Below, one piece after another: positions 44,296 through 52,108 of a stretch of 64,000 bases of DNA. The number at the start of each line of letters is the position of its first letter. Position 1 is the first letter of the stretch. Where the stretch lies: positions 310,001 through 374,000 of the forward strand of contig NZ_FNON01000008.1 of the NCBI RefSeq assembly GCF_900107045.1. The letters run 5' to 3'. Under the pieces are notes generated by a model, which worked only from the letters and a program-made list of their open reading frames with translations, was not told the DNA's origin and did not search any database. Source of the DNA: Amycolatopsis xylanica. GTDB taxonomy: Bacteria; Actinomycetota; Actinomycetes; Mycobacteriales; Pseudonocardiaceae. Made by a program: the position numbers and the translations under genes.

Positions 44296-44308
44296 TGCAA
44301 ACCTTGCA
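44296..44308. promoter_or_regulatory. Operator TGCAA-N3-TTGCA, copy 1
   Basis: TGCAA ACC TTGCA, perfect 5-bp dyad, 27 bases upstream of the XRE regulator start. A second copy with the same arms lies 47 bases away, centre to centre. Proposed binding site of the XRE-DUF5753 protein. Confidence 0.6.
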
Positions 44309-44342
44309 GGTTTCCGGCCTCGGCGATACCTTGATTTCATCG

Positions 44343-44355
44343 TGCAAGTCTTGCA
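44343..44355. promoter_or_regulatory. Operator TGCAA-N3-TTGCA, copy 2
   Basis: TGCAA GTC TTGCA, 16 bases before the ATG of the membrane-protein gene at 44371, overlapping the place expected for its promoter. AAGAGGGG, the ribosome site, follows. Confidence 0.6.
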
Positions 44356-44370
44356 TAAAGAGGGGTTTTG

Positions 44371-45102
44371 ATGAGCGAGGGCCTGCGCAAGCTGATCGAG
44401 GACCGCCTACCCGGGCTGATCGAGGACCACACGTCCTACCGAGTGCTGCAGTGGGTGTTCTGGCCGGTCACGGCGCTGTTGACGCTGGCGTTCGTCGCGA
44501 CCGACCCGGTGTCCGGGTCGCTGATCATGGGCGCGCCGCTCCTGCTGATCGCACTCACTCGCCGGCAGGGGCTGGGCAAGGTACCCAAGCTGATCCTGAT
44601 GGCCACCGCGGTGCTGTCGATCGTCCCCGCCGCGTTCCTCGGCCGGTACGAAGCGTCCGAGGAGCTGTCGACCGGCCTGATCTTCTTCGGCTTCGTGGTG
44701 TTCCTGGTCTGGGTGGCGGCGTTCCCGACAATGCTCGACAAAATCGACGACCTCCACCATTCCGTACGGAAGCCGGGTACGGACGAGTGGTACCGCGACG
44801 ATCGCGCCGTCCACCGTGTGCTGCTGATCAGGCTGTGGATGGCGACGATCATCATGGTGATCGTCGGCGGGTTCGTCGCACCCGTCCTGTGCTTCGCCGC
44901 GCTGGTGTTCCGGCGCCGCTGGACCGCCGCCGTCGCCGGGATCGCCTGCGTGGTGGATGCCCTTGTCTCCTATCGATACGGCGCTTTCGAGTTCACCTCC
45001 GAGCCGATCGAGATCGTCGCGGGGCTGCTTGCCGGGCAACAGTGGAAGCAGGCGTTCTCGCACCCGCTCTGGGACCCGCGCGACCAGGTCGTCTACCTGT
45101 GA
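44371..45102 (+). CDS. Multi-pass membrane protein, unknown
   Basis: 243 residues with about five to six hydrophobic segments: pairs near 25-60, 70-85, 92-112, and a later pair around 150-205. The loop KIDDLHHSVRKPGTDEWYRDDRAVHR between them is polar. No family recognised. ATG with AAGAGGGG upstream; its stop overlaps the next gene (GTGA). Gene order and the TGCAA operators indicate control by the divergent XRE-DUF5753 regulator, as with small effector operons linked to DUF397 systems. Confidence 0.82.
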   Translation: MSEGLRKLIEDRLPGLIEDHTSYRVLQWVFWPVTALLTLAFVATDPVSGSLIMGAPLLLIALTRRQGLGKVPKLILMATAVLSIVPAAFLGRYEASEELSTGLIFFGFVVFLVWVAAFPTMLDKIDDLHHSVRKPGTDEWYRDDRAVHRVLLIRLWMATIIMVIVGGFVAPVLCFAALVFRRRWTAAVAGIACVVDALVSYRYGAFEFTSEPIEIVAGLLAGQQWKQAFSHPLWDPRDQVVYL

Positions 45103-45821
45103 CCGGCGCCGAATGGGTCCGCTCCGCGCTGGCTTCGATGCCGATGCCCCAAGCGCCGTCGGCCGGGCCATGGGATTGCTCGGCCGCGGCGTTGATCGCG
45201 CCCCGCCTGCCCGCGGGCGTCCGGCGGGTGGCCGGTTCGCTGGACCGCTTCGGCGCGGTACGGCTGAGCCCATGGCACATCGGGATCGACACCACGCGGG
45301 CGGTGCCGTGGCAGGCTGTGCTCGAGGTCAGGACCCGGCCGCTGCTCGACGTCATCGCGACCACGATCGGCGAGCAGGCCGCCAAGTTCGCTCCGCCGGT
45401 GCCCGGGATGCGGTACGCCGCGAACAAGGTGCTGCCCTATGTCGCCAACACGATCGCGTCGACTCTGCTCGTCTCGCTGCTCGACCGGCACGACGGGGCC
45501 GCCGTCGCCCAAGTTCCTTACGCGATAACGGTTCGCGGCAGGCGGAAACCGGAGACCACCACCGCGGGTCCGGTGTCCGCCGCCATCCTCTGCCTGCCGC
45601 AGGTGTCGGCCTGCCTGATCACCACGGCCGGGTGCTACGGGATCCCGATCGTCGGCGCGCAGGCGACCCTGCCGCCAGGCAGCGTCCACAGATTCGCCGA
45701 AAAACTACGCGACCGCGCGACCCAAGGAGGATCAGACGACCACACGGCCATCCCCGCCCAGGCTCCCGGACATCGACGAGGTGGGCCGGCTTTCCGATCC
45801 CGGCCAGGCCTGCACCGCTGA
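45099..45821 (+). CDS. Hypothetical protein coupled to membrane protein
   Basis: 240 residues starting at GTG that overlaps the membrane-protein stop. No family recognised. The middle has WHIGIDTTRAVPWQAVLEVRTRPLLDVIATTIGEQ and a strand-rich region with four cysteines (ILCLPQVSACLITTAGCYGIPIVGAQ). The C-terminal ~40 residues are Arg/Pro-rich and look low in constraint, so the real stop could have drifted. No signal peptide. Likely works with the membrane protein as a two-component effector of unknown role. Confidence 0.72.
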   Translation: MTGAEWVRSALASMPMPQAPSAGPWDCSAAALIAPRLPAGVRRVAGSLDRFGAVRLSPWHIGIDTTRAVPWQAVLEVRTRPLLDVIATTIGEQAAKFAPPVPGMRYAANKVLPYVANTIASTLLVSLLDRHDGAAVAQVPYAITVRGRRKPETTTAGPVSAAILCLPQVSACLITTAGCYGIPIVGAQATLPPGSVHRFAEKLRDRATQGGSDDHTAIPAQAPGHRRGGPAFRSRPGLHR

Positions 45822-45843
45822 CGTCCGCGGTGTTCGCATCGCG

Positions 45844-46698
45844 TCACTGGGCGTCCCGGTCGAGGTTGCCGTGGGCCGCCACCGAAAGGTACTGCCCGTC
45901 GGCCCAGGTCTTGAGGCGGTCGGCGTAGACCTGCTGGATCATGGGGTAGAAACCCTGTCCGAAAAGGACTCGAAGCGGCGGGTTGTCCATGTCGGCGATC
46001 TTGAGGAGCGTCTGGGCCGCGGCGGCCGGGTCGCCGGAGGGCTGTTTGTTCGTGAAGCCGGCCAGGCGCTGGCGGACGTCGTCGTAGGCCGGGTTCAGCT
46101 GGGCCAGGTGACCATTGTCCAGCGGGTTCGGGTTCTTGCCGTCCCTCGTGGCGAAACCGCCGGGCTCGATGATGGTCACCTTGATGCCGAAACCGGCGAT
46201 CTCACCGGCGAGGGCCTCGTTCATGGCTTCCACAGCCCACTTGGAGACGTGGTAAGCGCCACCCAGCGGCACCGCGATGAGCCCGGCGGCCGAGGACAGC
46301 TGGATGATGTGCCCCGCGCCCTGCTCACGCAGGTAGGGCAGCGCGGCCTGGATGACCCACAGCGCACCGAACAGGTTGGTCTCCAGCTGATCTCGCATTT
46401 CCTGCTCGGTCAGCTCCTCGATCGCACCGACCTGGGCGTAACCGGCGTTGTTCACGACCACGTCCAACTGGCCGAAGTGTTCCTTGGCCCGCCGCACGCT
46501 CTCGAAGACCGCGGCTTTGTCGATCACGTCCATCTCGAGCGGGAGCACCGCGTCGCCGTACTCGGCGACCAGGTCGTCCAGGCTGCCGGCCTTCCGGGCG
46601 GTCGCGGCCACCTTGTCACCGCGGGCCAGTGCGGCCTCGACGAACTCGCGACCGAGACCGCGGGAAGAACCGGTGACGAACCAAACCTTGCTGTTCAT
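45844..46698 (-). CDS. Short-chain dehydrogenase/reductase
   Basis: 284 residues, classical SDR. NADP loop VTGSSRGLGREF, NNAGYAQ, catalytic Ser in LSSAAG and YxxxK in GGAYHVSKWAVEAM, then EPGGFATRD. The C-terminal ~50 residues (PAAAAQTLLKIADMDNPPLRVLFG) match the oxidoreductase subgroup usually annotated by genome projects without known substrate. Twenty-four bases after the second SDR gene on the same strand, hence one operon. Confidence 0.92.
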   Translation of the reverse strand: MNSKVWFVTGSSRGLGREFVEAALARGDKVAATARKAGSLDDLVAEYGDAVLPLEMDVIDKAAVFESVRRAKEHFGQLDVVVNNAGYAQVGAIEELTEQEMRDQLETNLFGALWVIQAALPYLREQGAGHIIQLSSAAGLIAVPLGGAYHVSKWAVEAMNEALAGEIAGFGIKVTIIEPGGFATRDGKNPNPLDNGHLAQLNPAYDDVRQRLAGFTNKQPSGDPAAAAQTLLKIADMDNPPLRVLFGQGFYPMIQQVYADRLKTWADGQYLSVAAHGNLDRDAQ

Positions 46699-46722
46699 GT
46701 CTTTCCCTTTCAGTGGAAGTGG

Positions 46723-47466
46723 TTACCAGGCCACGGGGCCGAGGCGGTCGATGAAGATCCCGGTCGGTCCGTCGGCGCCGAGCGTCGCGAGCTCGATGAA
46801 CGGGTCGGTGCCCTCGGTGACCGTCAGCTGGCCTGTGTGGTTGTTCATGTCGGTGGCGGTGAACTTGCGGTTCGCGATCTCGCCGGGCGTGAGGGCGTTG
46901 AACTTGATGTCCGGGAACGCCTGGGCGTACCGGACGGTGATCATGTTCAGTGCCGCCTTGGACGAGCTGTAAGCGAGCTCGTGCATCTTCGAGACGGCCT
47001 GGTCCGGATCGGTGACGACCGCGAAGGAACCGCCACCGCTGGACACCATCACCACCCGCGGCTGGTCGGCTGCCTGCAGCAGGGGCAGGAACGCGTGCGT
47101 GACCCGAACCGGCCCGTACACGTTGGTGTCGTAGACGGAGTGGATCTCGTCGGCCGTCGCCTCCGCGGGGTGAACGACCCCGCCCGGCGCGCCTGCGTTG
47201 TTGATCAGCACGTCCAGCCGGTCGGTGTGCTCGCGAACCAGCCGTACGGCGTCGGCCACCGATTCGTCCGAGGTCACGTCCAGCGGGACCAAGACCACCC
47301 GCGCGCCGCCCGCGGCCAGCTGGTCGGCCGCCGCCTGTCCGCGACCTTCGTCGCGCGAGCCGAGAAAGATCGTCCAGCCCAGCTCGCCGAGCCTGCGGGC
47401 CGCCTCGAGACCGAGTCCCTTGTTGCCTCCGGTGATCAACACCGTGGTCTCTTCCGCGTTCGTCAT
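46723..47466 (-). CDS. Short-chain dehydrogenase/reductase
   Basis: 247 residues, SDR with cofactor loop ITGGNKGLGLEAARRLGELG, NNAGAPGG, Ser in VSSGGGSFA and YSSSK. Chosen ATG gives the normal SDR start; longer openings upstream overlap a degenerate region. It heads a two-SDR operon. The upstream DNA carries the remains of a TetR-type regulator (47572-47694), which in many genomes controls such SDR genes. Confidence 0.92.
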   Translation of the reverse strand: MTNAEETTVLITGGNKGLGLEAARRLGELGWTIFLGSRDEGRGQAAADQLAAGGARVVLVPLDVTSDESVADAVRLVREHTDRLDVLINNAGAPGGVVHPAEATADEIHSVYDTNVYGPVRVTHAFLPLLQAADQPRVVMVSSGGGSFAVVTDPDQAVSKMHELAYSSSKAALNMITVRYAQAFPDIKFNALTPGEIANRKFTATDMNNHTGQLTVTEGTDPFIELATLGADGPTGIFIDRLGPVAW

Positions 47467-47571
47467 GCCCACCAGACCCCGCCCCCCGCTCGGCTGTGAC
47501 CAGTTGTGAACCACTTCACAGCCGGACACCTCTCGACCACATCGGCACGGCACGTGCCGTGCCGTTTGCAC

Positions 47572-47694
47572 GATCCCGCGGTCGCCGCCGCCCTCAAGGA
47601 GCGCTTCATCCGCCCGCAAACGGAACGGACCGCCGCCCGGCTCAGGGGGGCGCAGGAGCAGGGGCAGGTCTCGCCCGAGACCGACCCTGGGGGC
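47572..47694 (+). pseudogene. Remnant of a TetR-type regulator, C-terminal piece
   Basis: In one plus frame the stretch DPAVAAALKERFIRPQTERTAARLRGAQEQGQVSPETDP reads like the start of a TetR C-terminal domain (ERFxxPxxxxxxxxLxxAxxxGEIxxDxDP). There is no N-terminal HTH and the frame loses sense after ~47700. It lies divergent to the SDR operon, where a TetR gene would be expected. Probably a decayed regulator. Confidence 0.5.
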
Positions 47695-48080
47695 TCATTT
47701 TCCTGGCCGCATTGGTCATCCCCATTTCCTCGACCGCGCCGATACTGGCGGCGGTCCCCGCTGATGTCCTTCGCGGGCACGCGGTTGCGGACGCGCGCAC
47801 CGAAACTGAAGCGGACCCGGCGCCGCCGGAAGCCGCAGATCACGCGCTGGTGGATGCGCACCGCGACGAAGGCACCTCTGGTCACCGTCGTGGTCGTGGT
47901 CGCCGGGCTGGCGATCTGCGCGATTCCGGCGCTCAGCCGCAGACCCAGCAATTTTGCCTCGAAGCCCCACGTCTGCGCCGCGCCAGAACAGGAGCCACAG
48001 CCTCACTTCTTTGATCGGCAGCAGGCCAGAGGTGCCGTGCGACCACTTTCAGTCACTGAGTCGAGACCAAAGTTCACCTT
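47695..48080. other. No supported gene; degenerate spacer at island edge
   Basis: Open frames on both strands here have no recognisable domain, no ribosome sites and biased composition. Taken with the TetR remnant, about 600 bases between the SDR operon and the NrtR-like operon look like decayed sequence, possibly the left edge of the defence-like island. Confidence 0.5.
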
Positions 48081-48099
48081 TACTGTCTAACTGACAATA
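48081..48099. promoter_or_regulatory. Dyad overlapping promoter of the NUDIX-HTH operon
   Basis: TACTGTC (48081-48087) and GACAATA (48093-48099) with a five-base spacer: seven-base arms with one mismatch, in AT-rich DNA 16 bases before the ATG. The position fits an autoregulatory operator of the NrtR-like repressor encoded immediately downstream. Confidence 0.5.
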
Positions 48100-48114
48100 T
48101 GTAGGGTCGACGCC

Positions 48115-48846
48115 ATGCCCGACGACGACTGGACCCCTCCGCCGGTACTGCTGGCCGTCGACCTGGTGATCTTCACCCTGATCGATTCGACGCTCCATGT
48201 GCTGCTCGTAGAACGGGGCATCGAACCGTTCCAGGGCGACTGGGCGTTGCCAGGAGGCTTCCTTGAGGACGAGCGAGAGGCTGTCCTCGCGGCCGCCCAC
48301 CGCGAACTGATGGAAGAAGCGAATCTCGACGCAACCCAACTCCACCTCGAACAGCTAGGCGCCTACGGCGAGCCTGATCGCGATCCAAGGGGCCGTGTCG
48401 TCTCGGTGGCCTACCTGGCCATCGCGCCGGGGCTGCCGGAGCCACGGGCGGGCACCGACGCCGCTCATGCGAGGTGGGTACCGGTTCCCGATGTTCTAGG
48501 AGGCAGCATCAAACTGGCCTTCGACCACGAAACCATCCTCCACGAGGGTCTCGAACGGGCCCGCGCCCAACTCGAACACACCGCCATCGCCACGGCGTTC
48601 TGCGACGAGACCTTCACCATCAATGAGTTGCAACGGGTCTATGAAGCCGTGTGGGGTGTAGCACTCGACCTGCGGAACTTCTACCGGAAGATCCAGGCCG
48701 TCGACGACTTCATCGTGCCCGTAGGCGCTGAACGACGCACGGGCAAGGGCCGACCGGCCCGGCTGTTCAAGGCCGGGAGCCGGACCACGCTCTACCCACC
48801 TCTGGTACGCCCCAGCCCGGCCACCGCAAGTGAAGGGAACGGATGA
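48115..48846 (+). CDS. NUDIX-winged-helix regulator, NrtR-like
   Basis: 243 residues. N-terminal NUDIX domain with box GGFLEDEREAVLAAAHRELMEEANL, one residue longer than the canonical spacing and with Asn in place of the last Gly, so hydrolysis is doubtful. The C-terminal ~80 residues (TFTINELQRVYEAVWGVALDLRNFYRKIQ, GRPARLFKAG) are the winged helix of the NrtR family. NrtR repressors sense ADP-ribose, NAD or related nucleotides. Here it heads an operon with a nucleoside-phosphorylase fusion and a membrane protein (ATGA overlaps), so it may measure nucleotide disturbance, for instance during phage attack, and derepress the two effectors. Confidence 0.88.
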   Translation: MPDDDWTPPPVLLAVDLVIFTLIDSTLHVLLVERGIEPFQGDWALPGGFLEDEREAVLAAAHRELMEEANLDATQLHLEQLGAYGEPDRDPRGRVVSVAYLAIAPGLPEPRAGTDAAHARWVPVPDVLGGSIKLAFDHETILHEGLERARAQLEHTAIATAFCDETFTINELQRVYEAVWGVALDLRNFYRKIQAVDDFIVPVGAERRTGKGRPARLFKAGSRTTLYPPLVRPSPATASEGNG

Positions 48847-49979
48847 ACGACGACCTGGTGGTGATCCTCACCGCCTTCAACGAGGAGTACAAAGCCGTCC
48901 TGGACCGACTCGACAACGTGGAACAACACGTGCACGATCGCGGCACGCGCTTCGACATCGGCACCGTTCGCGGAACGACCTGCCACGTCGCGGTCAGCCT
49001 GGCGGGCAAGGGGAATCAACCAGCCGCGGTCATGGCCGAAAGGGCGATCGCGCACTTCTCACCGACCGCGCTGATGTTCGTCGGTGTCGCCGGCGCGTTG
49101 TGGGACACGCCGCTCGGCGACGTCGTGGTCGCTACACACGTCTACGGCTACCACGGCGGCACCAGCGAGGACGACGGGCTCAAGTCCAGGCCCAGGAGCT
49201 GGGAACTCGCACATGAGATAAGTCAGCTCGCCCAGCACATCGCGCGTACAGGAAATTGGAAGGACACCGCACCCGACGGCGCGGAAGTGCGTTTCGGTCC
49301 CATCGCCGCAGGCGAGATCGTGCAGAACTCTCGCTCTTCCAGGGAAGCGCGGTGGATCCGCGAGCACTACAACGACGCGCTGGCCGTGGAGATGGAAGGT
49401 GCCGGTGTCGCGCAAGCGGGACACCTCAACGGTGCCCCTGTGGTCATCGTGCGCGGCGTCAGCGACAAAGCGGACGGCTCGAAGACCTCCGAAGCGGACC
49501 AGAACTGGCAGCCGCGAGCCGCAGCCAACGCAGCAGAGTTCGCTACCTATCTCGCCACTGAACTGATCAAGGAAGGGAAACACGGCGCCATGAACACCAG
49601 AGCCACTCCTCCTCGCGAGCACGTCAGCGTCCACGGCACCGGTAGCACAATCGGCATGGTGGCGGGCAGTATCAGCAACAGCACAGTCTTTCAGAATGTA
49701 TCCGGCCAGCCCGGCACCACCTCTGACCTCACCGCGGAACTCTCTTTGCTGCGCAAGGACTTCGAGGCAGAACACGCACGCGGGCAACTCGACGACGAAA
49801 CGTACGAGATCGCATGCGGCCACCTCGACGCCGCAGGCAAAGCCCTCGCGTCCACTTCCCCGGAAAGCAAGAAGAAATTCGTGCTGGCTCTCAAGCAGTT
49901 CAGCGGACTGGTCGCGGAACTCACTGGACTAGTCGCGAAGGTCACCATGCTCGTCGCCGCCGCGAAAGGCATCTCATGA
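48843..49979 (+). CDS. Nucleoside phosphorylase/MTAN domain with amyloid-like motif
   Basis: 378 residues. Residues 1-245 are a PNP/MTA-SAH nucleosidase-type domain: GKGNQPAAVMAERAI, FVGVAGALWDTPLGDVVVAT, catalytic VEMEGAGVAQA (E185 region) and RGVSDKADG (D208). Residues 260-290 carry HGTGSTIGMVAGSISNSTVFQN, a Gly/Ser/Asn-rich beta motif whose core S-x-IGM-x-A-x2-I-x2-STV is shared with the next protein. The last ~85 residues form a helix ending in a hydrophobic stretch (FSGLVAELTGLVAKVTMLVAAAKG). PNP domains occur as sensors or effectors in actinobacterial STAND and immune proteins, so a cell-suicide or signalling role is likelier than purine salvage. Confidence 0.88.
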   Translation: MNDDLVVILTAFNEEYKAVLDRLDNVEQHVHDRGTRFDIGTVRGTTCHVAVSLAGKGNQPAAVMAERAIAHFSPTALMFVGVAGALWDTPLGDVVVATHVYGYHGGTSEDDGLKSRPRSWELAHEISQLAQHIARTGNWKDTAPDGAEVRFGPIAAGEIVQNSRSSREARWIREHYNDALAVEMEGAGVAQAGHLNGAPVVIVRGVSDKADGSKTSEADQNWQPRAAANAAEFATYLATELIKEGKHGAMNTRATPPREHVSVHGTGSTIGMVAGSISNSTVFQNVSGQPGTTSDLTAELSLLRKDFEAEHARGQLDDETYEIACGHLDAAGKALASTSPESKKKFVLALKQFSGLVAELTGLVAKVTMLVAAAKGIS

Positions 49980-51961
49980 CGCCACCCACAAGCCCCCTGC
50001 CGAACGTGAACGCGACCGACTCACACATCGGAATGATCGCAAGCGAAATCCACGACTCGACCGTCTACTTCGTACTTCCGGACGCTCCGCCCGAGAAGAA
50101 ATACCGTGTCGGCGTCGCATACCTGCGCGACGGTGTCCCTTCGCGGGCGCGAGAGCTAATCGACCAAGCGCGCGCACTGGGACACGACAGCGCCGAAGTA
50201 CGGTTCCACTGGATGCTGGCCATGCTCAGCAAGCGTTCATATCGCGACCTCACCGTCGACGAGCGGGAACTGCTGATCTCCACGTCGCGTGCCAGCGAGG
50301 CGTTCGCAGCCGACGACTGGACGAGGTCCCTGGGCACGGTGCACGACTTGCTCAGCTGCCTGGGCGACACGGGCAGCGACCCCGAGGACGCGCTACGGCA
50401 GCTGGCCGAGCTACCTCAACCGCAACGCGACCAGATAGTGCGGCACCTGGACCTCGTACTCACGGGCAGTCTCAAGGACCGGTTCTGGGCCGGAATCCGG
50501 CGCAACGCGGCCGAAACCCGCTCAAGCATGAACCGCGAGAATCGGGTTTGGGCCTACTTCGAAGTGCCACCAAGCAAACCCCGGACCCGTAAACCAGAAC
50601 CGTCGCAGGTCACCCGGCGTGACCGCGTCCGCGCCCTGCTCGGCGAACTGGTCGCCGCGCTCGGCGCCGGCTATCTCGCCAAGACACTCCTCGTGGCCGC
50701 TCGGCCTCTGCCGATAGCCGCTTACCTGCTCGCGGCAATAGCCGCCTACTACGCCATCCAGAGCGGATTCCACTGGCGCTACCAAGTGCAGCGTCTCGCG
50801 GTCAAAGAGCGTCAATTCCGGAAAAGAGTCGAAAGCGGCTCACCTGGCGGGTTCGCCAGGAACGTGAGCGACTCATTCGACCACTACTTCCACCGCTACG
50901 CGCCCGACAAGGTTCACCGTGGGACCTGGCTAGCCGAGACAGCCGGCGTCCGCGCAGCACTCCGCAACGAGATCGTTGACGTCTACCGGGACCAGCGGGT
51001 CACCGTCGACAACGTCAAGTGGCTCATCCGGTACTGCATACGGGACGTGCGCGCCAAATGGCGCAATGACACGCTGTTCGAGCATCGAAAGCGCTATCGG
51101 GCTTCAGCCAAGACCAAGACCATCTGTGTGCTGTCTACGACCACGTTCGCGGGCATGGCCACCTATGTCGCCGCAGCGGCGTTGGATAGCGACCTGCTAT
51201 TCACGCTGGTCGCTGCTCTGCTCTTCATGGTCGGCACGGCGACCAGCGTGCCCGCCTGGTCGTTCATCGTCAGTGAGCGTCGACGCGAGATCGAGGACAC
51301 CGGCGACTACTGGGACGTACAGAACGCACGACAGCAGGAGTATGAACGCTGGAGCCGCAAGTTGGCGGACACCATGCCATCGGAAGCCGAGATGGAGAAC
51401 TGGCTTAACGCCGACAAGACCATCGTGCTCGACGAGGCACTGAAGCACTACCGGCTGGCCTGGCGCGACGTGCTCACTCACGCGTTCCTGCAAACACCCG
51501 CCGAGAACTCCAGGCGAGCCCGGGTCACCGGCGGTCCGTACCGCTACTCGAACTACGACATCCGTCTGTTCCTGATCACCCTCGACGGCGTGCGTGAGGT
51601 GACCACCGGGCTCGATTTCGAGCACATCAAACTGGTCTACCTTGAGCGCACCAACTTCCGCTTCGATGCCGTCTCCTCAGTCCACGTCGTGACCCCGACA
51701 GAGCTCAGCTGCAACCTCGCGCTCACACTCATGAACGGCGAGCCGCGCGACATCCACGTCAGCAGTTACGTCCCTGCCGACAACCTAGCCAACGGGGTTG
51801 AGGGCTCGGTGGTAGAGATGAGTCTCGATGCCGCAGGGTTCGCTCACACTCTTCACATCCTCGAAGGCATCGCCGCGGAAGGAAAACACTGGATCGAACG
51901 CGACCCCTACCTCACGAAGCCCACGAACAGCCTGCACGAAGAGCTCAGCAGTACCAGCTGA
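49976..51961 (+). CDS. Four-TM membrane protein with N-terminal amyloid-like motif
   Basis: 661 residues, unknown family. Residues 15-32 (DSHIGMIASEIHDSTVYF) repeat the motif found in the upstream phosphorylase protein. Residues ~43-170 look TPR-like. Two hydrophobic hairpins lie at about 219-241/245-264 and 383-403/406-433, separated by a ~120-residue charged helical linker. The C-terminal ~200 residues are soluble (DIRLFLITLDGVREVTTGLDF...). ATG overlaps the phosphorylase stop. The layout (short N-terminal adaptor motif, then membrane segments) is what a membrane-acting immune effector triggered by prion-like templating would show. The function is inferred, not known. Confidence 0.85.
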   Translation: MTPPTSPLPNVNATDSHIGMIASEIHDSTVYFVLPDAPPEKKYRVGVAYLRDGVPSRARELIDQARALGHDSAEVRFHWMLAMLSKRSYRDLTVDERELLISTSRASEAFAADDWTRSLGTVHDLLSCLGDTGSDPEDALRQLAELPQPQRDQIVRHLDLVLTGSLKDRFWAGIRRNAAETRSSMNRENRVWAYFEVPPSKPRTRKPEPSQVTRRDRVRALLGELVAALGAGYLAKTLLVAARPLPIAAYLLAAIAAYYAIQSGFHWRYQVQRLAVKERQFRKRVESGSPGGFARNVSDSFDHYFHRYAPDKVHRGTWLAETAGVRAALRNEIVDVYRDQRVTVDNVKWLIRYCIRDVRAKWRNDTLFEHRKRYRASAKTKTICVLSTTTFAGMATYVAAAALDSDLLFTLVAALLFMVGTATSVPAWSFIVSERRREIEDTGDYWDVQNARQQEYERWSRKLADTMPSEAEMENWLNADKTIVLDEALKHYRLAWRDVLTHAFLQTPAENSRRARVTGGPYRYSNYDIRLFLITLDGVREVTTGLDFEHIKLVYLERTNFRFDAVSSVHVVTPTELSCNLALTLMNGEPRDIHVSSYVPADNLANGVEGSVVEMSLDAAGFAHTLHILEGIAAEGKHWIERDPYLTKPTNSLHEELSSTS

Positions 51962-52108
51962 TCAGGTCTCGACCGCTACGCTCGTCGATGCCCAGCGCGG
52001 GCCGAGCCAGGCTCGTCCGTTCGACGGATGATCTTAAATCTATGAAACATTTCGCTCCTTTTGGCGATATCTACGCGAGCGGGTTGGCCGAAGTCGGAGG
52101 GGAAGTCT

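Noticed and set aside
44279..44356. Longer N-terminus for the XRE regulator from an upstream ATG
   Set aside because: It would run through both TGCAA operators and add 29 residues with no resemblance to the family.
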